This document shows, in pieces, positions 33,678 through 40,558 of a stretch of DNA of 49,744 nt. The first letter of the stretch is position 1; the number at the start of each line of letters is the position of its first letter. The notes under the pieces were generated by a model. The model was not told the DNA's origin. It was given only the letters and a program-made list of their open reading frames with translations, and made no database searches. This DNA comes from a bacterium (lineage in GTDB: Bacteria > SZUA-79 > Acidulodesulfobacterales > Acidulodesulfobacteraceae): positions 1,504 through 51,247 of the forward strand of contig JAJYQS010000068.1 in assembly GCA_021794475.1 (NCBI GenBank), in the 5' to 3' direction. The position numbers and the translations under genes were made by a program.

Positions 33678-34952
33678 TCAGGCATTTTTTTCCATGATTA
33701 ATAAATTCATGAAAAATATTAACGAAGCCGCTGCCAGTATTCCGGATAAAATCCTTATTAAACTGACATCTGTAATAAGTAAAGCAAAAGACATCACCGG
33801 AATAGCCGCTATAAATAATATTGCATCAAAATATTGAAGATACTTTTTCTGCATATTGCTTATTAAACCTTTATAAGCTCCTTTTTTAACCTTTTCGAAT
33901 TTTTTAAGGCTTATGAGAAATGGAAATATTTTATGCAAAAAACCTACTATTACCATACCTGCATAACCAAATAATCCGATAAATCCAAACGCATAATAAA
34001 TGCCCTGATTTTCAGCTATTGCTCTTGCCGGTAAAAATAATATTATATTTCCGGCAAAAACCGCAGATAGTAAAAAAATAATACCGGCATACAGGTAAAA
34101 AATTGTAATATCCAATTTTTTCTTAATCCTGCCGTTCATTAATTTGTAAAATTCAAAAGAAAATAAGATTATTCCCGCCGATAATAAAAAATCACCTATA
34201 TAAAAGAGATTTTGTCCAAATGAACTATAGAAACCGTTTGCTATTGACGATATTATTATCAGAATTATTCCTAAATTTAATAATACAAAATCTGTTATCC
34301 ATATAAAATGTCCGGGCTTTTTTGTCATATAAAACATAGGAAGCAGGCGGTAAGATATTGCAATAAACAGCATAACGATAAAACCGCCGGACATAATATA
34401 AATATGGCTCGTTAAAAAATTAAAAATATATTTGCCTATTATGTTATTATAATAAAAAGAAACAGCCATGTACGCACCTGCTAAAAGCCCGATAAAAAGA
34501 TATATATAAGCAAAAAGAATGCCGAAACCGGTGTAATCCCATTTTTTTATTTTCTTCAAACTTATCATAATATTTAAATCATAAATAAAGACGGCTATAA
34601 ATAAAAGCACGCCTCCGGACGCTATAAGCTCAGCATTAAAATAATGCATTCCCGCAATAAAAATTATAAGGGATGCGGTATAGCCATAATAAACGTAATA
34701 AAATATTTTATCAAAGGCTATCTTTACGCCGAGCGCCACAGGAATCAGCATATACGAAGCGCCCATTATTACCATAAGAAGGAAGCCCAGCGTGAAAATA
34801 TGGGTCAGGGCAATAATTTTTGTATTCATAAAAAAATAAGTCAAAAAACTGTTTGAATCAATCATCATATAACAAAAAAACAGTATTAGAAATATAGATG
34901 CTGTTTTAATATGCTTTAAAGCGATGTTGACAGAGCTATCTCCGGAATTCAT
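33678..34952 (-). CDS. Heme-copper-oxidase subunit I-like membrane protein
   Basis: A 424-residue integral membrane protein with about eleven to twelve helices. IIALTHIFTLGFLLMVIMGA (His51) near the second helix, SHIYIMSGGFIVML (His183) and FGFIGLFGYAGMVIVGFLHK with a late His resemble the helices of cbb3/NorB-like subunit I proteins that hold heme or sense NO. The full six-histidine set of an active oxidase is not evident, so it may be a NnrS/NorB-like helper rather than a true oxidase. I use ATG 34952 (GGGAG spaced 8 bases) instead of the longer frame from 35021, which would overlap the DUF59 gene. It lies directly downstream of the DUF59 gene and converges on the hemerythrin-DUF2249 operon. 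Confidence 0.75.
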   Translation of the reverse strand: MNSGDSSVNIALKHIKTASIFLILFFCYMMIDSNSFLTYFFMNTKIIALTHIFTLGFLLMVIMGASYMLIPVALGVKIAFDKIFYYVYYGYTASLIIFIAGMHYFNAELIASGGVLLFIAVFIYDLNIMISLKKIKKWDYTGFGILFAYIYLFIGLLAGAYMAVSFYYNNIIGKYIFNFLTSHIYIMSGGFIVMLFIAISYRLLPMFYMTKKPGHFIWITDFVLLNLGIILIIISSIANGFYSSFGQNLFYIGDFLLSAGIILFSFEFYKLMNGRIKKKLDITIFYLYAGIIFLLSAVFAGNIILFLPARAIAENQGIYYAFGFIGLFGYAGMVIVGFLHKIFPFLISLKKFEKVKKGAYKGLISNMQKKYLQYFDAILFIAAIPVMSFALLITDVSLIRILSGILAAASLIFFMNLLIMEKNA

Positions 34953-34992
34953 TATTTGTTCTCCCAAATATATATAATATAATTTATCACTA

Positions 34993-35298
34993 TTATCTAT
35001 TTTGAAGCTTTTTAAGAACATCGGGTTTCAGCATAGAATAATTCCATTCAGGTTCCCATACAATATTGACTTCTGCATCTTGTACGCCTTCAATTTTTTT
35101 TAAAGATTCCTCTGTTTCAAATTTTAAAACATTACTCAACGGACATCCTCTTGACGTTAGAGTCATATTAAGAACTATTTTCTTATTTTGTTCGTCAATT
35201 TTTATATCATATATCAACCCGAGGTCAACAATATTTATTTCGAGCTCCGGATCTACAACGCTTTTCAAGTTTTCTAAAACACTTTCTTTTGTAAGCAT
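34993..35298 (-). CDS. DUF59/MIP18-family Fe-S assembly protein (SufT/PaaD-like)
   Basis: A 101-residue DUF59 protein. It begins MLTKESVLENLKSVVDPELE and continues NIVDLGLIYDI; the conserved Cys lies in MTLTSRGCPLSN, and VNIVWEPEW is the usual last strand. Family members (SufT, MIP18/CIA2, PaaD) help mature Fe-S clusters. The stop lies 40 bases before the membrane-protein ATG, so the two form an operon. GTG at 35304 is a possible alternative start; ATG 35298 fits the GGTG ribosome-binding site better. With hemerythrin and DUF2249 nearby, it points to Fe-S repair under oxygen or NO stress. A second FNR/CRP-like site lies about 150 bases upstream. Confidence 0.9.
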   Translation of the reverse strand: MLTKESVLENLKSVVDPELEINIVDLGLIYDIKIDEQNKKIVLNMTLTSRGCPLSNVLKFETEESLKKIEGVQDAEVNIVWEPEWNYSMLKPDVLKKLQNR

Positions 35299-35450
35299 AA
35301 TCACACCGCTGTTATTTTTTAATTTTTTTTAATAATATTTTAAAGATATTTAAAGAATATTTAATAATTGTTTGCAACCGCAGATGTTAAATATTAGCGC
35401 TTTTTGTATACCCTTATATTTATATATTATAGCAATAAAAATAAAAATAA

Positions 35451-35466
35451 ATTGATTATTATCACA
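35451..35466. promoter_or_regulatory. Second CRP/FNR/HcpR-like site candidate
   Basis: ATTGA-N6-TCACA; read with its flanks it is TTGAT-N4-ATCAC followed by AA, which also matches FNR (TTGAT-N4-ATCAA) at all but one position. It lies about 24 bases before the -35 of the plus-strand promoter and about 150 bases upstream of the minus-strand DUF59 gene. Its resemblance to the site at 32328 suggests one regulator covers the whole cluster. Confidence 0.45.
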
Positions 35467-35489
35467 ATTTTTTTTTATTTTTTGCCTGC

Positions 35490-35518
35490 TTGACATCTGC
35501 GATAATTTTAGATAGTAT
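35490..35518 (+). promoter_or_regulatory. Candidate promoter for the TPR-protein gene
   Basis: A perfect -35 TTGACA (35490-35495) with a weak -10 TAGTAT after 17 bases (35513-35518); TATAAA at 35516 after 20 bases is an alternative. It would give a leader of about 130 bases. Confidence 0.4.
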
Positions 35519-35652
35519 AAATAATAAAGCGGTACTGCAATCTGTTTCTTCTATATAATTACATTAACCATAAATAATATTAAAATAAACATTAAAATAT
35601 CTAAATAAAATTGAATAAAATAAACATTAAATATTAAAATGGAGAATTTATT

Positions 35653-36033
35653 ATGAATTTAATATCTGAAAGATTAAAAAATATTATTATTATTTCTTGT
35701 TTAATAATATTTTCAATTGGCGTTTTTAATATATTTATGCAGTCAAATGCCTACGCTCTTAAAATTAATGTAAAAAGCCCTTCTTTCCAATTTAAAAAGG
35801 GTATGGGCGCATTGAAAGGCGGATATAATTACACGGCAATACAGCACTTTCAAAAGGCTATACTTTTAAAACCGCATTTTGCTGAAGCATGGGGAGAAAT
35901 GGGAATTGCCCTTCATCGGTTAGGTTTTCCATCTCTTGGCATTGTTTCGCTCAAAAAAGCGCTGTCATATAATCCAAGGCTCGTATGGGCAAAAAAATTT
36001 CTGAAGAAATATCTAGCAGAGCCAGGTAGGTAA
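35653..36033 (+). CDS. Small exported TPR-repeat protein
   Basis: A 126-residue protein with an N-terminal signal or anchor segment (about 10-30: NIIIISCLIIFSIGVFNIF, possible cleavage after AYA near residue 35) and two TPR-like helix pairs: YNYTAIQHFQKAILLKPHFAEAWGEMGIAL and the matching GFPSLGIVSLKKALSYNPRLVWAKKFL. Small periplasmic TPR proteins usually act as scaffolds; partners are unknown. GGAGAA supports the ATG. It has its own promoter candidate, next to a CRP/FNR-like site shared with the divergent DUF59 gene, so it might be part of the same stress response. Confidence 0.8.
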   Translation: MNLISERLKNIIIISCLIIFSIGVFNIFMQSNAYALKINVKSPSFQFKKGMGALKGGYNYTAIQHFQKAILLKPHFAEAWGEMGIALHRLGFPSLGIVSLKKALSYNPRLVWAKKFLKKYLAEPGR

Positions 36034-36276
36034 TTTTTTAATTTGATAATTTGTGGCAGGCATCTATTTTACAGACACCTATTTTATTAAGGTAAGTGGT
36101 TTTTAAATTTTTAATGTATTTCTATCCAGTATAGTTATAACTAATAATAATTTAGTATTAAAATATAATTAAAATATTGGTAAATTATTAAAAGTATTTT
36201 TATATCGGTTTTAAATTTCGATACAACTAATATTACTGTTAACATATATCATTTTTGTTAAAGCGTTGTTAAAACT

Positions 36277-36933
36277 ATGAGCAATGTTCAGGCGAAATAT
36301 CCGTTCAGATTTTTTGTTAAACTTAGTCTTCCTCAATTAACCGGCTTATTTGCTTTAAATCTGAACGATTTTCTTAAAGGCATTAGAATGTCCGACGATG
36401 CGATATTATATTATCACACACACCATTTCTTGCTTCAATTTCATAATACCGCGCCGGCAGCTCCCAATGATTTTGCCTACTGGGTTACTAATGTGCTTGG
36501 TGAAAATTTGCTGGGTGAACAGTTGGCAGGCATTGATATGTTTAGTTTTAATTCAATGGAAGAGTTTAAACAAAAACTTATTGAAATTATCGAAAACTTC
36601 ATTACTAAAAATAAGAAAACAAGACAGGTTGAAATGTCTTCCAGATTTAATTTTATTAAATCAGTAACATATGTAATGGATACAAAAAAATATGCTTATT
36701 CTCTCAATGATTTCGTAAATATTCTGCAGAGCTTATCCATCTATTGTCTATATTATCATTTTTTTGAATCTTCTTTCAGATTAAAAGAAAGAAAAAATGA
36801 TTTTTCAATGTGGATTGCCAGTGAATTTAAATTAACGGAACTTGCCGATAAAATTAATAACCTTGACCCTTACACACATACAATGAACGAACTTAAAAAT
36901 GCAATAATAAAATTAGTAAAACAATATCAATAA
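36277..36933 (+). CDS. DUF5752-family protein paired with trehalose synthase
   Basis: A 218-residue cytosolic protein matching my recollection of DUF5752: an N-terminal FRFFVKLSLPQLTGLFALNL segment, the signature DAILYYHTHHFLLQFHNTAP followed by PNDFAYWVTNVLGENLLGEQ, and a helical C-terminus. Such proteins are commonly encoded just before TreT-type glycosyltransferases, as here: the next ATG is 15 bases away. The biochemical role is unknown; the conservation of the HTHHF and DFAYW motifs hints at an enzymatic or ligand-binding part. The ribosome-binding site is weak. Confidence 0.75.
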   Translation: MSNVQAKYPFRFFVKLSLPQLTGLFALNLNDFLKGIRMSDDAILYYHTHHFLLQFHNTAPAAPNDFAYWVTNVLGENLLGEQLAGIDMFSFNSMEEFKQKLIEIIENFITKNKKTRQVEMSSRFNFIKSVTYVMDTKKYAYSLNDFVNILQSLSIYCLYYHFFESSFRLKERKNDFSMWIASEFKLTELADKINNLDPYTHTMNELKNAIIKLVKQYQ

Positions 36934-36947
36934 TTTTGAGATTTATT

Positions 36948-38183
36948 ATGAACTCAATAAACGATTACGCCGAGATTGTCGGCAAAGAAACGGTCGATGA
37001 ACTTCAAGAAATTGCATCTCATTTAGAAGGAAAAGTAATACAAAATATTAACTCAACCGCCGTCGGCGGAGGCGTTGCAGAAATATTAAGCAGAATGATT
37101 CCTCTCCTTAAAGAAGTAAATGTGAAGGCTGAATGGGATTTTATTAAAGGAGGAGAAAGATTTTTCGAAATTACAAAAAAAATACATAATTCTCTACATG
37201 GAGTTTCCGATGCCGTTATAACAAAAGAAGAATTTAATTATTTTGATAAAATTACAAATGACAATTTAGCCGATATGAATTTAAACGGGGATATAATATT
37301 TATTCACGACCCTCAGCCTATCGGACTTATAGCGGCAAAAAAACGAGCCGGGTTTAAAGAAAAAAAATTTATATGGCGATGCCATATAGATATCAGTTCA
37401 GCTAATACAAACACTTTCAACTTTTTAAAAAAATATATAGAGCTCTATGATGCATCCGTATTTTCTTCTCCTTTATTTTCAAAAAAATTAAAAATTCCTC
37501 AGATGCTGATTTCTCCTTCGATAGACCCTTTATCTGACAAAAATAAAGAACTTGACAAAAAACAGATTGATGAAGTTGCAAACCGATTTAATATAGATTT
37601 GGATAGAAAAATAATAACTCAGGTCTCAAGGTTTGACAGATTAAAAGATCCGCTCGGTGTAATTGATGTGTACAGGTTAGTCAAAAAATATACCGACTGT
37701 CAGCTTATCTTGGCAGGCGGCGCTGCCGACGACGATCCGGAAGGAATGGAAGTGTACAAAGAGGTTCTTGAAAAAGCTGACGGTGACAAGGATATTTTTA
37801 TTTTGAACCTGCCGCCTACAAGCAACATTGAAATTAACGCAATTCAGAGAATGTCAACCGTAATTCTGCAAAAATCAATAAAAGAGGGTTTCGGGCTTAC
37901 CGTTTCAGAAAGCTTATGGAAGAAAAAGCCTACAATTGCTTCGGCGGTAGGCGGAATACCTCTCCAAATAACCCATAAATATTCAGGATTGCTTTCGCGG
38001 ACTATAGAAGGAACTGCTCTTTACGCAAAACAGCTTCTTCAGAATCCTGAATATGCCGATAAATTAGGTTTAAACGGACATGAACACGTTAAAAACAATT
38101 TTCTTATTACAAGACATTTAAGAGATTATTTATTGTTATTTATAAAAACACAATATAATAATGAAAATATTATTTATCTATGA
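36948..38183 (+). CDS. treT: Trehalose synthase, GT4 glycosyltransferase (TreT)
   Basis: A 411-residue GT-B glycosyltransferase predicted to form trehalose reversibly from an NDP-glucose and free glucose. TreT hallmarks are INSTAVGGGVAEILSRMIPL (donor-side loop), WDFIKGGERFFEITKKIHN with LHG following, FIHDPQPIGL, WRCHID, and the GT4 motif ILQKSIKEGFGLTVSESLWK with the catalytic EX7E pattern near residues 309-317. I chose ATG 36948; the longer frame uses a TTG at 36936. It is in an operon with the DUF5752 gene. With OtsB at 2213-3235 it shows that this cell invests in trehalose, an osmolyte and stress protectant. Confidence 0.9.
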   Translation: MNSINDYAEIVGKETVDELQEIASHLEGKVIQNINSTAVGGGVAEILSRMIPLLKEVNVKAEWDFIKGGERFFEITKKIHNSLHGVSDAVITKEEFNYFDKITNDNLADMNLNGDIIFIHDPQPIGLIAAKKRAGFKEKKFIWRCHIDISSANTNTFNFLKKYIELYDASVFSSPLFSKKLKIPQMLISPSIDPLSDKNKELDKKQIDEVANRFNIDLDRKIITQVSRFDRLKDPLGVIDVYRLVKKYTDCQLILAGGAADDDPEGMEVYKEVLEKADGDKDIFILNLPPTSNIEINAIQRMSTVILQKSIKEGFGLTVSESLWKKKPTIASAVGGIPLQITHKYSGLLSRTIEGTALYAKQLLQNPEYADKLGLNGHEHVKNNFLITRHLRDYLLLFIKTQYNNENIIYL

Positions 38184-38267
38184 TGTTTATTTTTGATAAA
38201 ATCAAAAAACTTAATTTGCAAATTTAATTTATATTTGATACTATAGATAAATTGTTTTATTATATAC

Positions 38268-38363
38268 GGAGAGATGGCCGAGCTGGTCGAAGGCGTTCGC
38301 CTGCTAAGCGAATGTATGTTTACAAAGAATGTACCGAGGGTTCGAATCCCTCTCTCTCCGCCA
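38268..38363 (+). tRNA. tRNA-Ser (GCT)
   Basis: A 96-base class II tRNA. The acceptor GGAGAGA pairs with TCTCTCC, anticodon stem TTCGC/GCGAA has loop CTGCTAA (anticodon GCT, decoding AGY serine codons), a long variable arm follows, then T-arm GAGGG-TTCGAAT-CCCTC, discriminator G and encoded CCA. The G discriminator and long variable arm are serine identity features. It looks intact, with no integrase fragment beside it. Confidence 0.96.
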
Positions 38364-38547
38364 TTGCACGCTATTTTAGTTTAAGAACTGCATCATAGAC
38401 ATCTTTTATATATTTCGTTCTTTACATTTAATTAATAATATTTATTGCCGTTATAACACATACCCTACAATATAATATAAAAATTCTTAAATTGATTTTA
38501 AATAATAGTCAGTCCCGCAAATTAAACTTAACTGGAGGTGAATACTC

Positions 38548-38820
38548 ATGGAATACAGCATGCCGCTTGGCAATTTATTGGATGTTATCAATGATTTTAT
38601 TGAATCAAACGACGAATTTTCGTATGAAGAGATTATTGAATTATTAAATAATCACACGATAGAACTTAACTGTGTAGAAGACGATGATGATTTTTTATGT
38701 TCGCTTTTAGAAGAAATTTCTGAAGATTCCGAAGAAGAAGAAGAAGAAGAAGATGATGATGAAGAAGAAGATGATGATGAGGAAGAGGAGGATGAAGACA
38801 ATGACGACGACAAATTTTAA
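38548..38820 (+). CDS. Small protein with an extremely acidic C-terminal tail
   Basis: A 90-residue protein I do not recognise. Residues 1-55 look folded and helical (MPLGNLLDVINDFIESNDEF, YEEIIELLNNH, DFLCSLLEEIS) with two cysteines. Residues about 56-88 are almost only Glu and Asp, built from GAA/GAT codon repeats. A textbook ribosome-binding site (GGAGGTG, 7 bases before the ATG) argues that it is a real, well-expressed gene. Acidic tails occur in nucleic-acid mimics, histone-like chaperones and metal or proton buffers; none can be assigned. It stands alone between tRNA-Ser and the pyk stop, on the opposite strand to pyk. Confidence 0.7.
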   Translation: MEYSMPLGNLLDVINDFIESNDEFSYEEIIELLNNHTIELNCVEDDDDFLCSLLEEISEDSEEEEEEEDDDEEEDDDEEEEDEDNDDDKF

Positions 38821-39028
38821 CTATAGTGAATCTTTTTAGGATGTTGCTTATTGTTCTAATCTTGCGGACATTACGGCAAGGGCAATTACATTTTCATTAA
38901 TGACATAAAATGCCATGATTTACTTAACTTGAATTAATCATAAATCATATCTAAATCACAAAAGATAAGTTAAAATTATTGCCGTTTAAAAATTTTAAAT
39001 TTATTTTTTGTGATTTATTTAATATTAT

Positions 39029-40507
39029 TTAATATTTCTGTAAATCGATTATCCTTACAAAATCGGTGGAACCCGGCTCTCCTAAAGGCAGTCCGCCAGT
39101 AATAATTGCGTATCTGAAGTTATTATCAGCCTTAAATTTTTTATTTCTTATTTTTTTATAATTATCTTTGATAAATTTAATGATATCTTCAATCTTAACA
39201 TTTTTTTCCGCTATTTCTCTCATTACAATAGAAAACACTCCGGAATTAAGCGCCAGCCGTCTTTTTGCAGATAAATCAGGAACTACGGCGATTATAGGCG
39301 TAAGTGGTCTAAACGATGAAATCAGACTTGCAGTATAGCCGGTTCTTGTAATTGCCGCAATAAAAGAATCTTCAATTATAAATGAGGATGAAACGGCCAT
39401 TTTTGCTGATGCAATGGATACAATATTGTCTGCCGTGTTTACGCCTGTTTCAGAAGTTCGATTATTGTATGCATTGTGACATAAATTTTTAAAAAAATAA
39501 CTCTCCTCCGTAGTTTCTATTATTTTTTCCATATAGGCCGCGGCTAAGTCGGGATACTGCCCAATTGCCGTTTCTTCAGAAAGCATGACGGCATCAGTAC
39601 CGTCCAATATTGCATTTGTAATGTCTGTGACCTCTGCCCTCGTCGGAGACTCATCGGCAACCATAGATTCAAGCATCTGCGTTGCCGTTATTACCGGTTT
39701 CTTCAAATTGTTTGCCGCAGCTATTATCATCTTTTGTTTTAGGGCGATAGTTTCTATCGGAGTTTCTACGCCGAGGTCGCCCCTCGCCACCATAATTCCG
39801 TCCGATATCTCTGCTATCTTATAAATATTTTTAACCGCTTCTGCTTTTTCAATTTTTGAAATTATAAAAAATTTTTTGCCGCTATAATTTTTTTCCAAAA
39901 AATCTTTAACCTCGGCTATATCATCCGGTTTCCTGACAAATGAAACCGCAAACATATCTACATCATGTTCAGCTCCAAACTTCAGCGATTTGAAATCATT
40001 ATCGGTAACGGAAGGAACGCTTAATTTTATATTTGGAAAATTCACTCCCTTTTCTGTTCTTAAAATACCTTCTTTAATTATTTTACATGACAGTTCATTT
40101 TCGGATAATATATCTATAACTTTAAGTTTTATTTTTCCGTCATCTATAAAGACAAGGTTACCTTTCTTAACATCCTTTGTTAAGTATTTATAATCTATAG
40201 CAATATTTTTTTCATCAGAAAATTCTTTTATATTAGACAGTATTATGTCTTCATTTTTTTTTAAAATTATCTTATCTTGCAATTGTTTTTTGGTTCTGAT
40301 TTTAGGTCCGGGCAAATCTACAAGAATTGCAACATCATCGGATAATTGCCTTATGATGTCTATAAGTTTTTCAAACATATCGTTATCGCCGTGCGAAAAA
40401 TTTAGTCTTGCAACATTCATTCCCGATTCTATAAGTCTTTTAATTGTTTTTTTATCTGAACTTGCAGGACCTAATGTGCATACAATCTTAGTTTTTCTGA
40501 AATACAT
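39029..40507 (-). CDS. pyk: Pyruvate kinase
   Basis: A 492-residue pyruvate kinase converting phosphoenolpyruvate and ADP to pyruvate and ATP, the last step of glycolysis. Signatures: KIVCTLGPASSDKKTI at the start, GMNVARLNFSHGD, the active-site ISKIEKAEAV lysine region, MVARGDLGVE, KPVITATQMLESM and DAVMLSEETAIGQYP. The C-terminal regulatory domain is present and ends with the usual GEPGSTDFVRII. A good AAAGGAG supports the ATG. It is preceded by recD2 on the same strand (52 bases), probably one transcript or close neighbours. Confidence 0.96.
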   Translation of the reverse strand: MYFRKTKIVCTLGPASSDKKTIKRLIESGMNVARLNFSHGDNDMFEKLIDIIRQLSDDVAILVDLPGPKIRTKKQLQDKIILKKNEDIILSNIKEFSDEKNIAIDYKYLTKDVKKGNLVFIDDGKIKLKVIDILSENELSCKIIKEGILRTEKGVNFPNIKLSVPSVTDNDFKSLKFGAEHDVDMFAVSFVRKPDDIAEVKDFLEKNYSGKKFFIISKIEKAEAVKNIYKIAEISDGIMVARGDLGVETPIETIALKQKMIIAAANNLKKPVITATQMLESMVADESPTRAEVTDITNAILDGTDAVMLSEETAIGQYPDLAAAYMEKIIETTEESYFFKNLCHNAYNNRTSETGVNTADNIVSIASAKMAVSSSFIIEDSFIAAITRTGYTASLISSFRPLTPIIAVVPDLSAKRRLALNSGVFSIVMREIAEKNVKIEDIIKFIKDNYKKIRNKKFKADNNFRYAIITGGLPLGEPGSTDFVRIIDLQKY

Positions 40508-40558
40508 AAATAACTCCTTTCTTCTTTTTTAAATGCGCAGCTAAATTGAATTATCGAT

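Larger units (their letters stand above)
35299..35652. other. Divergent regulatory region, DUF59 / TPR protein
   Basis: 354 bases, AT-rich, with an FNR/CRP-like palindrome (35451-35466) and a candidate plus-strand promoter (35490-35518). No coding frame or RNA gene recognised. Confidence 0.6.

Noticed and set aside
38184-38208. Hairpin after treT as intrinsic terminator
   Set aside because: The stem is about 8 bp of almost pure A/T (TTTTTGAT with ATCAAAAA) and lacks the GC-rich stem expected.
38235-38263. TTGATA-17-TATTAT as tRNA-Ser promoter
   Set aside because: Its predicted start falls at or inside the mature tRNA 5' end, leaving no leader; hexamers like these are common by chance in this AT-rich DNA.
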